In this document: one piece after another, positions 1-10,610 of the stretch
Layout: the number at the start of each line of letters is the position of its first letter
How positions within the stretch are numbered: position 1 is the stretch's first letter
Assembly (NCBI GenBank): GCA_918807975.1
Contig: OU964921.1
Coordinates: 32,948,498-33,012,497, forward strand
DNA from: Aplidium turbinatum
Lineage: Eukaryota; Chordata; Ascidiacea; Aplousobranchia; Polyclinidae
Length of the DNA: 64,000 bases
Reading direction: 5' to 3'
Translations under genes and position numbers: made by a program
The notes under the pieces: model-generated
Told to the model about the DNA's origin: nothing
The model's input: only the letters and a program-made list of their open reading frames with translations
Database searches by the model: none

Positions 1-859
1 AGGCAACAATAGCCTATTTCAATGGTCTATTCTATATTATATTGAAATATCTAGTTTGTTTCATTTGTTGTCGTTTCTGTTGAGTAATGTATCAGAGACC
101 AGAGTTAGATCAAATACTATTGTAATTAAATGTAAGTAATTACACATTTCCATATGATAGTAGTTAGGCTATAATCGAGACATTTTGTTGCTGTGTGGTT
201 GTAATAATATGGCAATTTCAAAAACTGTTGGTCCAAATTACAATTACAAAACTTACTGGGTAGGCTACAGACAATTTTCGCAACCTAATCTTTATCAAAT
301 GCAACTTTACTGTTTTTAATAAAATATTGAAACATTTAATTTTTGTAATTGAACTGTGCAATTTATTATATTTGAAAGTAGGTTAATTGTAAGTGGAAAA
401 TTTCAGAAGAATGTAGCCTAAATGTAATGTACTGTAATTAAACAATTGGTGGTGTAATTGTAGGCCTATGTAGGCTACTGTGGCTAGCGCCTACTGTAAT
501 TGAACTGAAAGTACGGTATGTAATTACTCCGTTAGAGACATTAGGGAACAAGAGTATTGCGTATTCGCCTAGACTAAAAAGGTCAATTCTCAATTTATAA
601 ATTTGTACTTTGTATCCTAATATCCTTTTATCCTGATTTATCCGTCAAATGTCAGATAAGGCTATATCCTGCAAAATACAAAATTTTGCAAATTAGTTCA
701 ACAGTGACTCTTTTAGTGTGGCGGATAAGTCTAAATTGCACGCACAGTTTCGTATCTCTTGCTAAAACCCTTAGTATTGTTTACACAGTTGTTACCTAAG
801 ATTATAAGTAAAGTTCGTATATTAAATATAACTCACTTTTGCATTTGCTGCAGTTACAG
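1..859. other. AT-rich non-coding sequence; no gene seen
   Basis: No ORF here looks like a protein. The stretch is AT-rich and carries several copies of the short words TAGGCTA, TAGCCTA and TAGGCCTA. If the candidate exon at 860 is real, this is part of its upstream intron. Confidence 0.5.
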
Positions 860-1080
860 ACAACAAGTTTGTCAACATTCAATTTTCTCTCTATACATTC
901 ACGGAGCTGTGTGTTACATTGGAATACCGTACACCGGATGCTGAAAAGATCATCAGTCAAGTGTGGGAAAACGGAAAACTAAAATCAGCAATTACAGAAG
1001 CCTTGAAAACCACCAATTTTGAAGGAAGTGTGAACGTAGACTACTTCTCATCCATCAAAACTGAAAAAGAAGCAGCTTGA
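860..1080 (+). CDS. Candidate 3'-terminal coding exon of an unidentified gene
   Basis: After a plausible splice acceptor (TTTGCTGCAGTTACAG, ending at 859), one frame stays open for about 73 codons to a TGA at 1078-1080. The second half has the composition of a real protein: an acidic/hydrophobic stretch around TPDAEKIISQVWENGKLK, then FEGSVNVDYFSSIK, and a charged C-terminus ending TEKEAA. An AATAAA signal follows 140 bases after the stop, as expected for a last exon. The pattern weakly recalls the end of a SEA-type extracellular fold, but I do not recognise the family. The codon at the splice junction would take its first base from an exon upstream of this window. It could be a chance frame; the case rests on the acceptor, the reading frame and the polyadenylation signal together. 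Confidence 0.35.
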
Positions 1081-1219
1081 TGTCAATATGTGAACTCTAG
1101 CTGTAAGCTACTAAAATCTGATTTGTTTTTCAGTTTCACATGGAGACAGTGACGTAGATAAAAAGAAAGTGTTCATGGGCAAAAACAACTGTTTGGAAGG
1201 CAAATATTTTAATTCCTGA

Positions 1220-1225
1220 AATAAA
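1220..1225 (+). terminator. AATAAA polyadenylation signal after the candidate last exon
   Basis: A canonical AATAAA lies 140 bases after the TGA of the exon ending at 1080. It supports that exon but is a common word in AT-rich DNA. Confidence 0.35.
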
Positions 1226-2450
1226 GAATTTGTCTAAAAATATAGCTACTGAATGCAGCCAAACATTTATGAAACGTCATTTAACATGTAATCTAATGTT
1301 ATTAAAACATTGTAAGACTATTAAAATCCTTTTTATGGTGGGAGGCAAGATAAAATTTTTGGGGAAAGATTGCTCTTCTAAGACCGCCGTGGCTACGTTC
1401 CTGCATGGAAGTAAAAAAAAAACACGTGGGCTTGCGTGTTTAGTTTATTTCTATAATATAGGCTACATGTCTTACATCCTCACTGAGCTTCATATCTGTT
1501 TTTGTATTGCTCCTTGTGGTTTTCTTTTGTGAGATATTGTCTATCTTTATCAGCGCAACTTCTTAGGCAAATGGTTTTTGTATAAATCCAGGTCTGTAAA
1601 CACGTATCTTTGTTGGGTTATATCATTAATACAGACAAGAAATTATTTGTGACGGAACAAGGCAGTAAAAAGTTGAGCTAATTGCTTCACCTATTTTAAG
1701 GAACGTTTTTGAAGCAAACAATGCTACTGTAGAGTGTATCCTCAAGCGCGCTACCCGCTCGCATAACCAGTCTGCTTTTCAACTAAAACCGTGAAAATTC
1801 TTTGTGTAGCCTGCGTCACTGCTTAGACTAAATTTGATATCTTGGATTTAGAACAGACTTGCGCAACCTATTAATGCAGCCCTTACAAGATTTACGCTTA
1901 TTGTGTATGGTAGGCGATTGGACGTCTTGTTTTGTGTCATTGTCCGGAGAAAATGGTTGGGATACAAGAAGACGATCATCCAGCACCCAGCCGTTAGCGC
2001 GTTTTCTGTTATCAAGAAACCTATCAGCGTGACATCCACCAGCAAGATTTCATTTGAATATAGACGTAAAAAGCGTAATAATGCTGATAAAAAGACGCAC
2101 TTTTACATGTTGAAATTACGCTACAATCCTGTTTGAGTTCTATATTTAGTAGTTCCTACATCACGCTGAGTGTAGCTTATTATTTTACCTCGTGTGGTGT
2201 AATTTTGAAACATTGTCACGCATTACAGAGTTACAGTAGCTTACATAAATTGTGTTATAGCTACCTGAAACTGGGGTTTTGAAATAAAAAAAAAAGGTTT
2301 TCGGAATAATCTTTTGGTATGAAACACTTATTTTATTGATTTGCACGATAGGCCTATTGTTCAAACTATCTACTCCCTATTTTTGTATTACTTCATGAGT
2401 ATACTACCGGAGGTGTCGGATGGATGGATAGGTATTTATTTTTATTTGGA
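1226..2450. other. No recognisable gene or element
   Basis: Short ORFs on both strands (for example near 1900-2140) have no recognisable motif. I see no terminal repeats or element ends here. Confidence 0.5.
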
Positions 2451-2454
2451 TGCG

Positions 2455-2518
2455 AAATAAAACTACACAAGCGGAAACTCCACTCTGTCAATCTCGGTGA
2501 CCGAGTCAGTGGTTCAAT
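2455..2518 (+). mobile_element. SINE fragment, body region
   Basis: The words CACTCTGTCAATCTCGGTGA and ACAAGCGGAAACT match the body of the tRNA-derived SINE seen complete at 41448-41765. Only this inner piece remains, immediately upstream of the hAT that starts at 2540. Confidence 0.55.
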
Positions 2519-2539
2519 ATCTTAACAAGTAGGCTAGGC

Positions 2540-4133
2540 CATGGGTCCGCAAATAGTGGGTCGCGACCCAAATTTGGGTCACGAGACCATTCACAGTGGG
2601 TCGCAAAACGGTTTAAAATTACCATAAATATAACTTGTATGGCAAAAATAAATACAATCATATAGTCTTTGATGTGCTGAGTTTCGTACAATTTGGTAGG
2701 CTACAATAAAATTTATGCTTTCAATTGTAGTACGATACAGTAGTTAAGCCCACGGTTATATATATAGCCTGGAAGACACCTTGAGCCATGGCATAAAAAC
2801 TCTCTCAGCTTATCTCCAGAACTGGCGACTGAAACTTAGCGAAAACAAAACTTTGGCGCAGCTTTCCACCTACACAATCGGGAAGCTGATCGTGAGCTAC
2901 ATGTTCAGAACAATGGAAAACCTCTGACCTTCTGCCCCGAACTAGAATATCTTGGGGTGACACTAGACAGATCGTACACATACCGCCACCATTTGGTGTC
3001 ACTGCGCAAGAAAATGACATCCCACGCTGCACTACTCAAGCGCCTGGCAGGCCACAGCTGGGGGGCGAGGGCTGACACTTTGCGTATAGCAGCCTTAGCC
3101 CTTGTCTACTCTTCAGCAGAGTACTGTGCACCTGTTTGGTGCTGCAGTGCACACTGCCATAACATCGGCACTGCCATAAACAGCGCCCTGCGCACAGTTA
3201 CCGGATGCCTGCGTCCCACACCATTGGATAATTTTGCCATTCTCGCTGGCATCCAACCTTCTGAGCTTCGTCACGAAGAAGCCACTCTGTTTCTTGGCCG
3301 ACGGGCACTGGAGCCTAACCATCTTCTCCACTACAAGATCTCTGCTTCCCCAAACCAGCACCCCAGTCGACTGAAGTCAAGACAACCATTCGTGCCAGCC
3401 GCTCGACTTCTGATCAACGCAGCAGATGAACTTCATCTCTGCGGCTACTTGGGCGGACTATAAATGGAATCCTGAAAGGAAGTCAAGTACCACCGGACTT
3501 CATTCGTTCATCCCCAACGCCGACACATGCCCCATTGGCCTGACACTACAAAGACAAGCATGGGTGCGCCTCAACCGTCTTCGTACGGGCGTCGGGCTTT
3601 TCCGGTCAACCATGCGCCATTGGGGAATTGGCCTCTTCCTCCTCCTGTGAATGTGGTGCCGAGGAACAGACTGCAGACCACATCATCAATAACTGTACCA
3701 TCTTCAAGCCACCTAACGTAGTGGAAGGTTTGCGTGTCATGGATGATGAAACTAAATACTGGCTGCTCTCTAGTAGCCTTCCAGTGTAGTCCGGGAACAT
3801 CTTGAGTCTGGGCTGGTAAAAGGATTGAGTAGACCCTCGGCCCCAGAGGCTTGCACGACGACGAAGCGCACGGTTAATAGGTCCACCCGCTTATTAAGCC
3901 CAATTTGGTCCATTCCGGAATTACTGAAGGTATAGGAGTGGTAGAAAATTGTCTCCCGCAGCCAAAATCGTCCGGTCCCGATGTGGCCTTAATAAGTGGG
4001 GACGACCGTATTGGAATTGATATTAATTTGCAAAGTGTTTTGCGCAAAATTATATGCTTCCGAAACGTTTGGGTCGCGATGACTTCGAACGATTGCTTTT
4101 TGGGTCGCACCAAAAAGTATTTGCGGACCCCTG
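2540..4133. mobile_element. hAT-type DNA transposon copy with 8-bp TSD, holding a LINE fragment
   Basis: The left end reads CATGGGTCCGCAAATA; the right end, reverse-complemented, reads CAGGGGTCCGCAAATA. Both continue into GGGTCGCGACCC-type or GTGCGACCC sequence. The copies are flanked by identical 8-bp repeats GGCTAGGC (2532-2539 and 4134-4141), the hallmark of hAT insertion. No transposase is recognisable. A LINE 3' fragment (about 2765-3870) occupies the middle, so the hAT itself is only a few hundred bases and non-autonomous. Confidence 0.85.
2765..3870 (+). mobile_element. LINE (non-LTR retrotransposon) 3' fragment, end of reverse-transcriptase ORF
   Basis: The conceptual translation shows the conserved C-terminal end of jockey-like LINE proteins: YLGVTLDRSYTYRHH, then LAGHSWGA, ALVYSSAEYCAPVW, GCLRPTP, LRTGVG, and CECGAEEQTADHII near 3640-3690. 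The frame switches twice (about 2955 and 3465-3530), so the copy is dead and 5'-truncated. The 3' part is closely similar to the LINE at 46560-47274, and a more distant relative lies at 26600-27365. The clade (jockey superfamily) is inferred from the motif set only. Confidence 0.75.
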
Positions 4134-4339
4134 GGCTAGGCTATGCGACAGTACAAGAAAGCTCTCAAAGAAGCTTTTCTATTCCGAAGATAAAGATCAA
4201 ATCAATCAAAAAAAAAGAAAAAACTTAGCAAAACCCTAGTATTGTGAGTTTAAGGTTCATGAGAAAGATTATGTATATTTTCTAGCGGAAGAGTAGGCTA
4301 AAATCTAGCCATACAAACATCTAAATATGCCATTATATA

Positions 4340-4746
4340 CAGGGGCTCAGGATTATGAAAAAAGGGCACTTTTGTTGCTGAAAGGCCAATTTTTTTAAAG
4401 TTTTAAGATAAGATATAGCAATAATGCTCATCCATCAGCTCATCATCGAGTAATGATACAAGTGTCCGGTATACAAAGAACAATGGCACGGGAGAGCATC
4501 ATGCTATGTTATGATTATGTAGGCTAATTACCTACTGTGATACAGAATTTTGTGTCGTGAAGATTATTTTGAGGCAGAAATGAAAGATTATAATTAGGCT
4601 AAAAGCTAATAGCTGAAATTTTTATATCGTACTGCAAAATGTACAGTAGCTTACATGACCTTAAAAGGGCAGCATTGCCCCCTTGCTTCCCATCCACAGA
4701 AAAATTGAGGGCAGGGGCATCCGCCCCCCCGCTTCAGGCGCCCCTG
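4340..4746. mobile_element. Short non-autonomous hAT copy, relative of the element at 51208-52530
   Basis: It begins CAGGGGCTCAGGATTA and ends CAGGCGCCCCTG. Its internal sequence (GGGCACTTTTGTT, AAGATAAGATATAGC, AGTGTCCGGTATAC, CAGTAGCTTACATGAC) matches the two flanks of the longer copy at 51208-52530, which keeps a transposase remnant in the middle. So this is an internally deleted derivative. The flanks ATTATATA and CCTATATA agree at six of eight positions, a decayed TSD. Confidence 0.75.
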
Positions 4747-5343
4747 CCTATATATTGTTGCAACGTATACCGATGTTGAAGCAAAGAAAAAATTCTGTTT
4801 AGGTTTGAAAATATTTTCGCAAATTCGAAAACTAGCTTTATGAAATGACAGAGAGTATACGAAATTAATCAGTTTTGTACGCCTGCATACGTTGAATCAA
4901 CGTCTCTTTTCCTTCATCTTTCCAGCCTTAAAGATGTAATTCTGCGACGACAGCCCGCTGAGAAGTTAATTAAGGTAATTTATGACAAACATTTTAAATT
5001 GATTCGGGTATGATATACAGATGTAGGCTACGCTTCTGCTTTCCAACGATGGCAAAATAGTTAAACTCCGAGCAAAAATGAGAAAGTTACAGCACTTTCA
5101 GTGGAGGGACTATATACACCGCAAACAGGCCGGGTGCCTTATAATGAATAATGATCTATTCGCCTTTAGAAAGCATTGGAAAAAAGTATCGCCGAGCGAT
5201 TACGTTTCAACGACAATTGCCCGTTTTATAAATAAGTACAAAGGTATAGGGCTATGTAGCCTACGTGAAAGTTTTCAGTTGCATAAAGCAAGACATAGGC
5301 TACTCTTTCGGTTTGCAAAGGTTTAATGACTTTATTGTAATAA

Positions 5344-5745
5344 TTAAATTACTTCTTCTTCTTCATCGTGTGTCACACGGCTGTAGCCCAGAGCATCACG
5401 CAAGCTCATGCTCTATTGTTAAACTCGGCCAAATCCTGTGCAGAGCACCCTGCTTTTAGGTCAGGGCATTCGAGTAGATGTTACATCGTTTGCTCCTGTC
5501 CGCATTGCAACTTGTGCTCCCCATGGAATACCTCCTAGTGTCTCATCAAAATTTTACACCTGCCAATGCCAGTTCTTAAGTGGTTGAAGCATCGCCAATA
5601 CTTCCACGGTTCACGCTTTCTGGGAGGAAAGCCCTCCACGGGTGTGAGCTCCATATTGGCCAATGTCGGTCCGGCTGCCGGTTCCTTCTGCCATAGTTGA
5701 ACCCGCACTTTGGCGGCGACATCGTCTTGACCTAATAGGACAGTC
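5344..5745 (-). mobile_element. LINE 3' fragment, minus strand
   Basis: Translation of 5747-5535 on the minus strand gives a frame containing EPAAGPTLANMELTPVEG and NHLRTGIGRCKILMRHW, the end motif (LRTGxGRxxxxMxxW) of LINE reverse-transcriptase proteins, followed by a degraded Cys/His region down to about 5344. It belongs to a different family from the plus-strand LINE at 2765. Confidence 0.55.
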
Positions 5746-5773
5746 AAGTCAAGTCAAGTCAAGTCAAGTCAAT
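5742..5773. repeat. (AGTCA)n pentanucleotide microsatellite
   Basis: Six perfect copies of AGTCA lie directly beside the minus-strand LINE fragment and before a TTTATTTTATTTTGG tail. It may be the microsatellite tail of a second non-LTR element. Confidence 0.8.
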
Positions 5774-6023
5774 TTATTTTATTTTGGCAAAGAAACTTTT
5801 TCTTGACCAGACGCCTGTGTGCTGGAGTTTGGCCATACAGTGGGTGTCTCAAATCCATGTCCTGGCAAGATCTTTCCTTTCTGCTGGTCACGCTTCTTCT
5901 GATGTTGGGGGGAGCAATTCCAGACAAAATGTGCAGCAACGTGATGTTGGTTGAATTAAAGTACGGTACTGAGAATTGGTACCGGTAGCCTACAAGTTGG
6001 TGAAGTTTAACTGATCACAAGAT
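5774..6023. other. Unassigned sequence between the LINE fragment and the SINE
   Basis: No gene is seen. The last ~30 bases (GTTGGTGAAGTTTAACTGAT onward) belong to the ~400-bp tandem unit and show where that unit resumes before the SINE. Confidence 0.4.
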
Positions 6024-6322
6024 TGATTGATTGAATCTTTATCCTCGGACTGGGAAAGCTTCTTGCATAGCTTAATCCTGGCAGTTTCGCATAGGCTACT
6101 TGTAGAGGCTTTGAATCACTGGCGCAGGCCGGTCACCGAGATTGACAGAGTGAAGTTACCTATTGTCGAAGTCTTGTTGCCGGGGAACTATTCCATTTAT
6201 GGAAAGCAGTCCTTAACGTGCGTTGCTCAAGCGCACACCCCGGGAGTCGAACCAGCGCCGCTAGATCTTTAAAGTTTTTCGTTCCAGAAGTGACACCACA
6301 ACCAACTGAGCTATCGGGGCGG
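6024..6322 (-). mobile_element. tRNA-derived SINE, full length, minus strand
   Basis: Read on the minus strand it opens with a tRNA-like head. Box A lies in CCCCGATAGCTCAGTTGGTT (6320-6301) and box B is GGTTCGACTCCCGGGGTG near 6253-6236. A body carrying ACTCTGTCAATCTCGGTGAC follows, then a 3' part with CCAGTCCGAGGATAAAG and a TCAATCAATCA tail. The same family is present at 41448-41765, 46772-47087 and 54385-58217. Confidence 0.8.
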
Positions 6323-7250
6323 ATAAAGGTAGGCTACTAGCCTACGGTACTTACTTTGGACTTGCAGCCAATTAATTCGGGTAGATGTACTATCGTGCTT
6401 TCCAACAACGGTAAAATTGTTGAAATCCGAGTAAAAATGAAAAAGTTATAGCAAGTTTCTTAGAAGCACTATTCATCGATCACAGCAAACAGGAGGGTGG
6501 CTTATAGCCTACTGACTAATGATCGATTCGCCTTTAGAATGCATTGGAAAAAAGTGTCGCAGAGCGATTACAATTGCCCGTTTTCTAGATACGATACAAA
6601 CCTGAAACTTTTCAGGTGCATAGGCCTAAAGCAAGACATAGTCTTTCCATTTGCGTTAGATTGGTGTTTGTAGCTTATTGTGAAAGTAAAATTGCTGAAA
6701 ATCGGTGAAAGTTGGTGAAGTTCAAGTTATCACAAGATAGCCTAACGGTAATAGCCTACTCAATTTGTGCTTATATTTAATTCATTCGGCTAGGTGTACG
6801 ATCGTGCTTTCTAACGACGGCAAAATTTTTTAAATCCGAGCAGAAATGAGAAAGCTACAGCACTTTTAATTGAGGGACTATACACCGCAAACAGGGGTGG
6901 CTTAATGATCGATTCGCCTTTAGAATGCATTGGAAAAAAGTGTCACTAAGCGATTACGTTTGAACGATGATTGCTCGTTTTGTAGATAATCAAGATATAC
7001 ATTTAAAAATTTTCAGGTGCACAAAGCAAGATATAGTCTTTCCATTTTTGTTAGATTGGTATTTTTATTGTAAAAAGTAAATTGCTGAGAATCGCAACGA
7101 GTTGGTGAAGTTTTAGTCAGCATTAGGCCTACATGAAACTAATGCTTATTTGCTACTTAAGGCTAATTTATTCTGGTAGATGTACGATCGTGCTTTCCAG
7201 CGATGGTAAAACTGTTGAAATTCGAGTAGAAATAAGAAAGCTTATGGGTT

Positions 7251-7670
7251 CTATCTAAGGGAGGGTGAGGGAGGTGATCACCCCCCCACTAATTGGAGTG
7301 TGGGGGTGATCAATACAAAATCACCCCCCCCCCCCCACTCATTTGGCTTTGAAAAGGTTTTGTGATATTTTATTGATCAAATTTTGAAAAATATATTTTC
7401 GCTGATAGCACATTTTGAATTTTTTATCAATATGAATATATAGGCTATTTCATTTCAATATGATTTTTTGGTTTGGCAACCCTGAACTACGAGCCAGGCG
7501 TTTACACTGTGTTTTAACTTAGTTTGCTTGGTAGCCACTTTAACAAGCAAAAATTCTGCCACTGCAAATGACTAGAATGACACCGCCAACCAATCAGAAC
7601 ATGTTATAAGAGGCTACCGTCCAATTGTGACCTTTCTCGCACTTAGCCAGAGAGTTAATCTTTGTTTTGA
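7251..7670. other. No gene; C-rich tract and GGTGATCA motifs
   Basis: A 13-base C run (about 7323-7336) and three nearby copies of GGTGATCA/TGATCACC mark 7275-7340. This could be a mutated element end, but no partner end is found. Confidence 0.35.
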
Positions 7671-7679
7671 ACTTTATTT

Positions 7680-7732
7680 GGTAATTACAGAAGAAAAAAG
7701 AGCAATAGCAGTTGTGAGAATCGAACCCACGT
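7680..7732 (-). mobile_element. tRNA-like SINE head fragment interrupted by a MITE
   Basis: On the minus strand, CGTGGGTTCGATTCTCAC is a tRNA box-B-like block. The MITE at 7742-8532 landed next to it, and the flanking sequence resumes at 8533. Confidence 0.4.
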
Positions 7733-7741
7733 CAATGAAAT

Positions 7742-8532
7742 GGATGCAACCTAGTTCGTACCCTGAACAGTTCGTACTCTGAAAAGATCGAGAGAAAAAA
7801 TTAAAAAAGCGGAAGTCGCTGATCGCAGTTTCCGCAAACATTTTAAAATTTTCCCCCCTGAAAAGATCGAGAGAAAGATAGCACAAAGCCGAAGTCGCTG
7901 ATCGCAGTTTCCGCTAACCCTAACCGTAACCCTCACCCTAACGCTAACCCTCGCTGATCGCAGTTTTCGCAAACATTTTTCTGCCCTTTCCGCTAACCCT
8001 AATCATAGACTAATCTATGCTCTAACCCTAACCCTCGCTGATCGCAGTTTTCGCAAACATTTTTCCGTAGTTTCCGCTAACCGCAGTTTCCGCTAACTCT
8101 TACCTTAGAGTAATCTATGCTCTAACCCTAATCCTCGTTGATTGCAGTTTCCGCAAACAGTTTTCCGCAGTTTCCGCTAACCTTTACCCTAACTCTAACC
8201 ATAGAGTAATCTATGCTCTAACCCTAGCCCTCGCTGATTGCAGTTTCCGCAAACATTTTTCCGCAGTTTCCGCTAACCGCAGTTTCCGCTTACCCTAACT
8301 CTAACCATCGAGTAATCAAGATGCTCTCTAACCCTAACCCTCGCTGATCGCAGTTTCCGCAAACATTTTTCCGCAGTTTCCGCTAACCCTAACCCTCGAG
8401 TTGTTTGCGGAAACTCCGAACAGCGACTTCGGCTTTGTGCTATTAAACTGCGATCAGCGACTTTCGCTTTTTTTAATTTTTTCCCTCGATCTTTTCAGGG
8501 TACGAACTGAGGGTACGAACTAGGTTGCACCC
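7742..8532. mobile_element. MITE with 9-bp TSD and telomere-like internal tandem repeats
   Basis: The ends are GGATGCAACCTAGTTCGTAC and, reverse-complemented, GGGTGCAACCTAGTTCGTAC. The inverted repeats extend roughly 90 bases, including AAAAGATCGAG and AGTCGCTGATCGCAG. Flanks are CAATGAAAT (7733-7741) and CAATAAAAT (8533-8541), a 9-bp TSD with one mismatch, which suggests a Mutator-like origin. The centre is a tandem array of about six units built on TCGCTGATCGCAGTTTCCGC and AAACATTTTTCCGCAG separated by (CCCTAA)n-like runs. No ORF. A second, truncated copy is at about 62369-62530. Confidence 0.75.
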
Positions 8533-8744
8533 CAATAAAATGACTACTTTCCAGAGGTGGGCAGTAGCGCGCTACTTTTGTAGCGCGCTACTTTTTTGTT
8601 AAAAGTAGCGGTAGCGGCGCTACTTTTTAGTTGGAGTAGCGGCTGCAATAGCGGCGCTATTTTTTTCCAAAGTAACTACTTTTTTTCAGTCGCACTCCCG
8701 CTACCCGCTAATTTTTAATTTAAAGTGAAAAAATACTCGTTTTT

Positions 8745-9451
8745 TTGGCAATACTGGCGTGGTCAAGCAGCTATATAATCGGTTTGGTTGCAAAGTTTCG
8801 GTCTTTTCTAGCTGACGTCAACTTCTTCGTCGAATATCTCCGTGTGATGAAGCCTATCTGCCAGGCTTTAGACATTCTCCAGGGCGAGTCCAAGGCGTAT
8901 TACGGAGTCTTGCTTCCAACCATCACAATTTGCGCAAAGAAGTTGACCGAGATCACAGTGATCTTGTTACCTGTGAGGAGTTGAGTGAAAGTCCTGGAAG
9001 GGCAGGAAAAACGATTCAATGACATGAAATGCGTTATGGCATCATGTCTTCATCCCTCCTTCAAGACGTCGTGGCTACAATTTTTGCGCTACGTTTCCAC
9101 GGATGATGCTGACGCACTGCGAAAAACAGTCAAGACAGATGTAATTCGACTGTTGCGGGAGACATCAAGCCAGGTTGATACCGAGAAGAGTGACACCAAC
9201 ACCAGTCACGACTCCGAGGATGAATTTTTTGGTGTGTTGGCGCCATCCCGTGAAACGTCGGTGCAGAAGGAAGCAGCAATTGTGGACGCCTTTTTTTCGG
9301 ACAGGAGCAAGTCCTTGAGCTTTTCGGATACCGAGTTAAAACATCTGTTCATTAAATACAAAGTACACCCCTATTCCTTCCAGTGCTGCGGTGGAGACTT
9401 TTCTCTGATGGAAAAGATATGCTTAAGCGAAAGCGGGCAGGACTTAGTGAC
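8745..9451 (+). pseudogene. hAT transposase remnant
   Basis: Two adjoining frames (8745-8984 and 8985-9443) read VEYLRVMKPICQALDILQGE, YYGVLLPTI and MASCLHPSFKTSWL, a pattern typical of the catalytic and insertion region of Ac-type hAT transposases. A TGA at 8982-8984 separates the halves. The frame is cut at 9451 by the insertion of another hAT, and the region between the cut and the C-terminal SDAHFEMLLFL is missing. Confidence 0.7.
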
Positions 9452-10254
9452 CAGGGCCGTTGACAGGATTTCTCGGGCCCGGTACCACTTTATTTTTTGG
9501 CCCCCTTTATTGACACTGTTATGAATATAAAGGTTGTGTACAAACTTTTATTGATGTCGTTTAAGCATGGTCATTTAACAAATCTTGCGCAATCTTAAAA
9601 ATTCTTGAGCCCCAAAACTTACTATCTCTACCTAGCGGTTGCTTTTTTGAACTTCATTCGCCACATGGCGCTAGAGTATTACTTCCCAATTCCATTGATG
9701 TTTCGCTGGTCATTCTAGGCTCACCAGAAGAGAGTTTACAGCACTGCAGACAGTCAGAAAGTTTTCAGTTTGATTTGGGAAAGGTGTTTGGGTCTAGGTC
9801 AAACATTTGCTGATTGCTGCAATCTGAAAAGCGGTTTTGATCTAATTTTTAGTGCAGAAATAAAAATAGCAATCTTACCTGTGTCATTTTAGTTTTTGAG
9901 TTTGAACAAATATTAGCCGGTTTATTTTGAAATTCGTGTTTCGGGTAATATTCGTGGTTATGGAAATCACTATAGCCTACTAGACTAAATTCTTATTTTA
10001 CTGTTTAGTGGCTGAAGTGGTTATTTTACCACCTGAAAGCTGAAGAGGGCCCGGTACCCAGAAGGAGGCCCGGTACTTTACCATCTGACGACTAAAATGA
10101 CTGTTTTAACCTCTGATGGCAATTCTATTAGATCTGATTATATTAAGATCTTGATAATGTTTGAAGTCGCGGGGAATTTTTAAAATCCAGGCCCCTTAAA
10201 TATTCCGGGCCCGGGTCCAAATGTACCACCTAGACCCCCCTGTCAACGCCCCTG
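9452..10254. mobile_element. 803-bp non-autonomous hAT with perfect 8-bp TSD
   Basis: The ends CAGGGCCGTTGACAGG and (reverse complement) CAGGGGCGTTGACAGG match at 15 of 16 positions. TTAGTGAC flanks both sides (9444-9451 and 10255-10262). The interior has repeated GGGCCCGG blocks but no transposase. It lies inside the older hAT at 8552. Confidence 0.88.
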
Positions 10255-10610
10255 TTAGTGACGCTCATTTTGAAATGCTCTTGTTTTTGAAAGATGCGTA
10301 ACACAAATTTCCCTTAGAATGTATCTTCTATAATGACGTTAAAATGACAGTGTAAACGAATGATAACATTCGTTTTCAAGGTCATTTTTGTGTCACTAGG
10401 GACTTGAGTGTTTCCTAGTGTCATTTTAGACAAAAGTAGCGGAAGAAGTAGCGGTAGCGCGCGCTACTTTGGTCCGAGTAGCGGTAGTGGGTAGCGCGCT
10501 ACTTTTGTAAATTGGTAGAATGTAGCGGTAGCGCGCGCTATTTTGGCCCAAGTAGCGGTAGCGGGTAGCGCGCTACTTTAAAAGTAGCGCTACTTTAAAA
10601 GTGGGGGGAC

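Larger units (their letters stand above)
4990..7250. repeat. Diverged tandem array, unit about 370-410 bp, interrupted by a LINE and a SINE
   Basis: The block GTACGATCGTGCTTTCCAAC, then GGCAAAAT.GTT..AATCCGAG and GAAAGCTACAGCACTTT, recurs at about 5000, 6370, 6780 and 7150. Each unit also carries GGGACTATACACCGCAAACAGG, a cattggaaaaaagtgtcgc block, a TTGCCCGTTTT.TAGATA block and GCAAGACATAG.CT.TT. The first unit is interrupted at about 5344-5990 and again by the SINE at 6024. A related partial unit lies at 14200-14370. No coding capacity is seen. Confidence 0.7.
8552..10610 (+). mobile_element. hAT transposon (Ac-like), 3' end lost, holding a smaller hAT
   Basis: It starts CAGAGGTGGGCAGTAGCGCG, a typical hAT end, followed by repeated TAGCGCGCTACTTTT words. 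The matching subterminal words return at 10435-10600, but the terminal CCCACCTCTG is missing there, so no TSD can be called. A transposase remnant lies inside at about 8750-9451, and SDAHFEMLLFLKDA, the usual hAT C-terminus, follows at 10259-10303. Between them sits the 803-bp hAT at 9452-10254. Confidence 0.75.

Noticed and set aside
2957-3463. Host gene of 168 codons
   Set aside because: The translation is the end of a LINE reverse-transcriptase protein, with frame breaks.
7900-8400. Interstitial telomere or chromosome-end tract
   Set aside because: The CCCTAA-like runs are short and degenerate and lie inside a MITE with its own TIRs and TSD.
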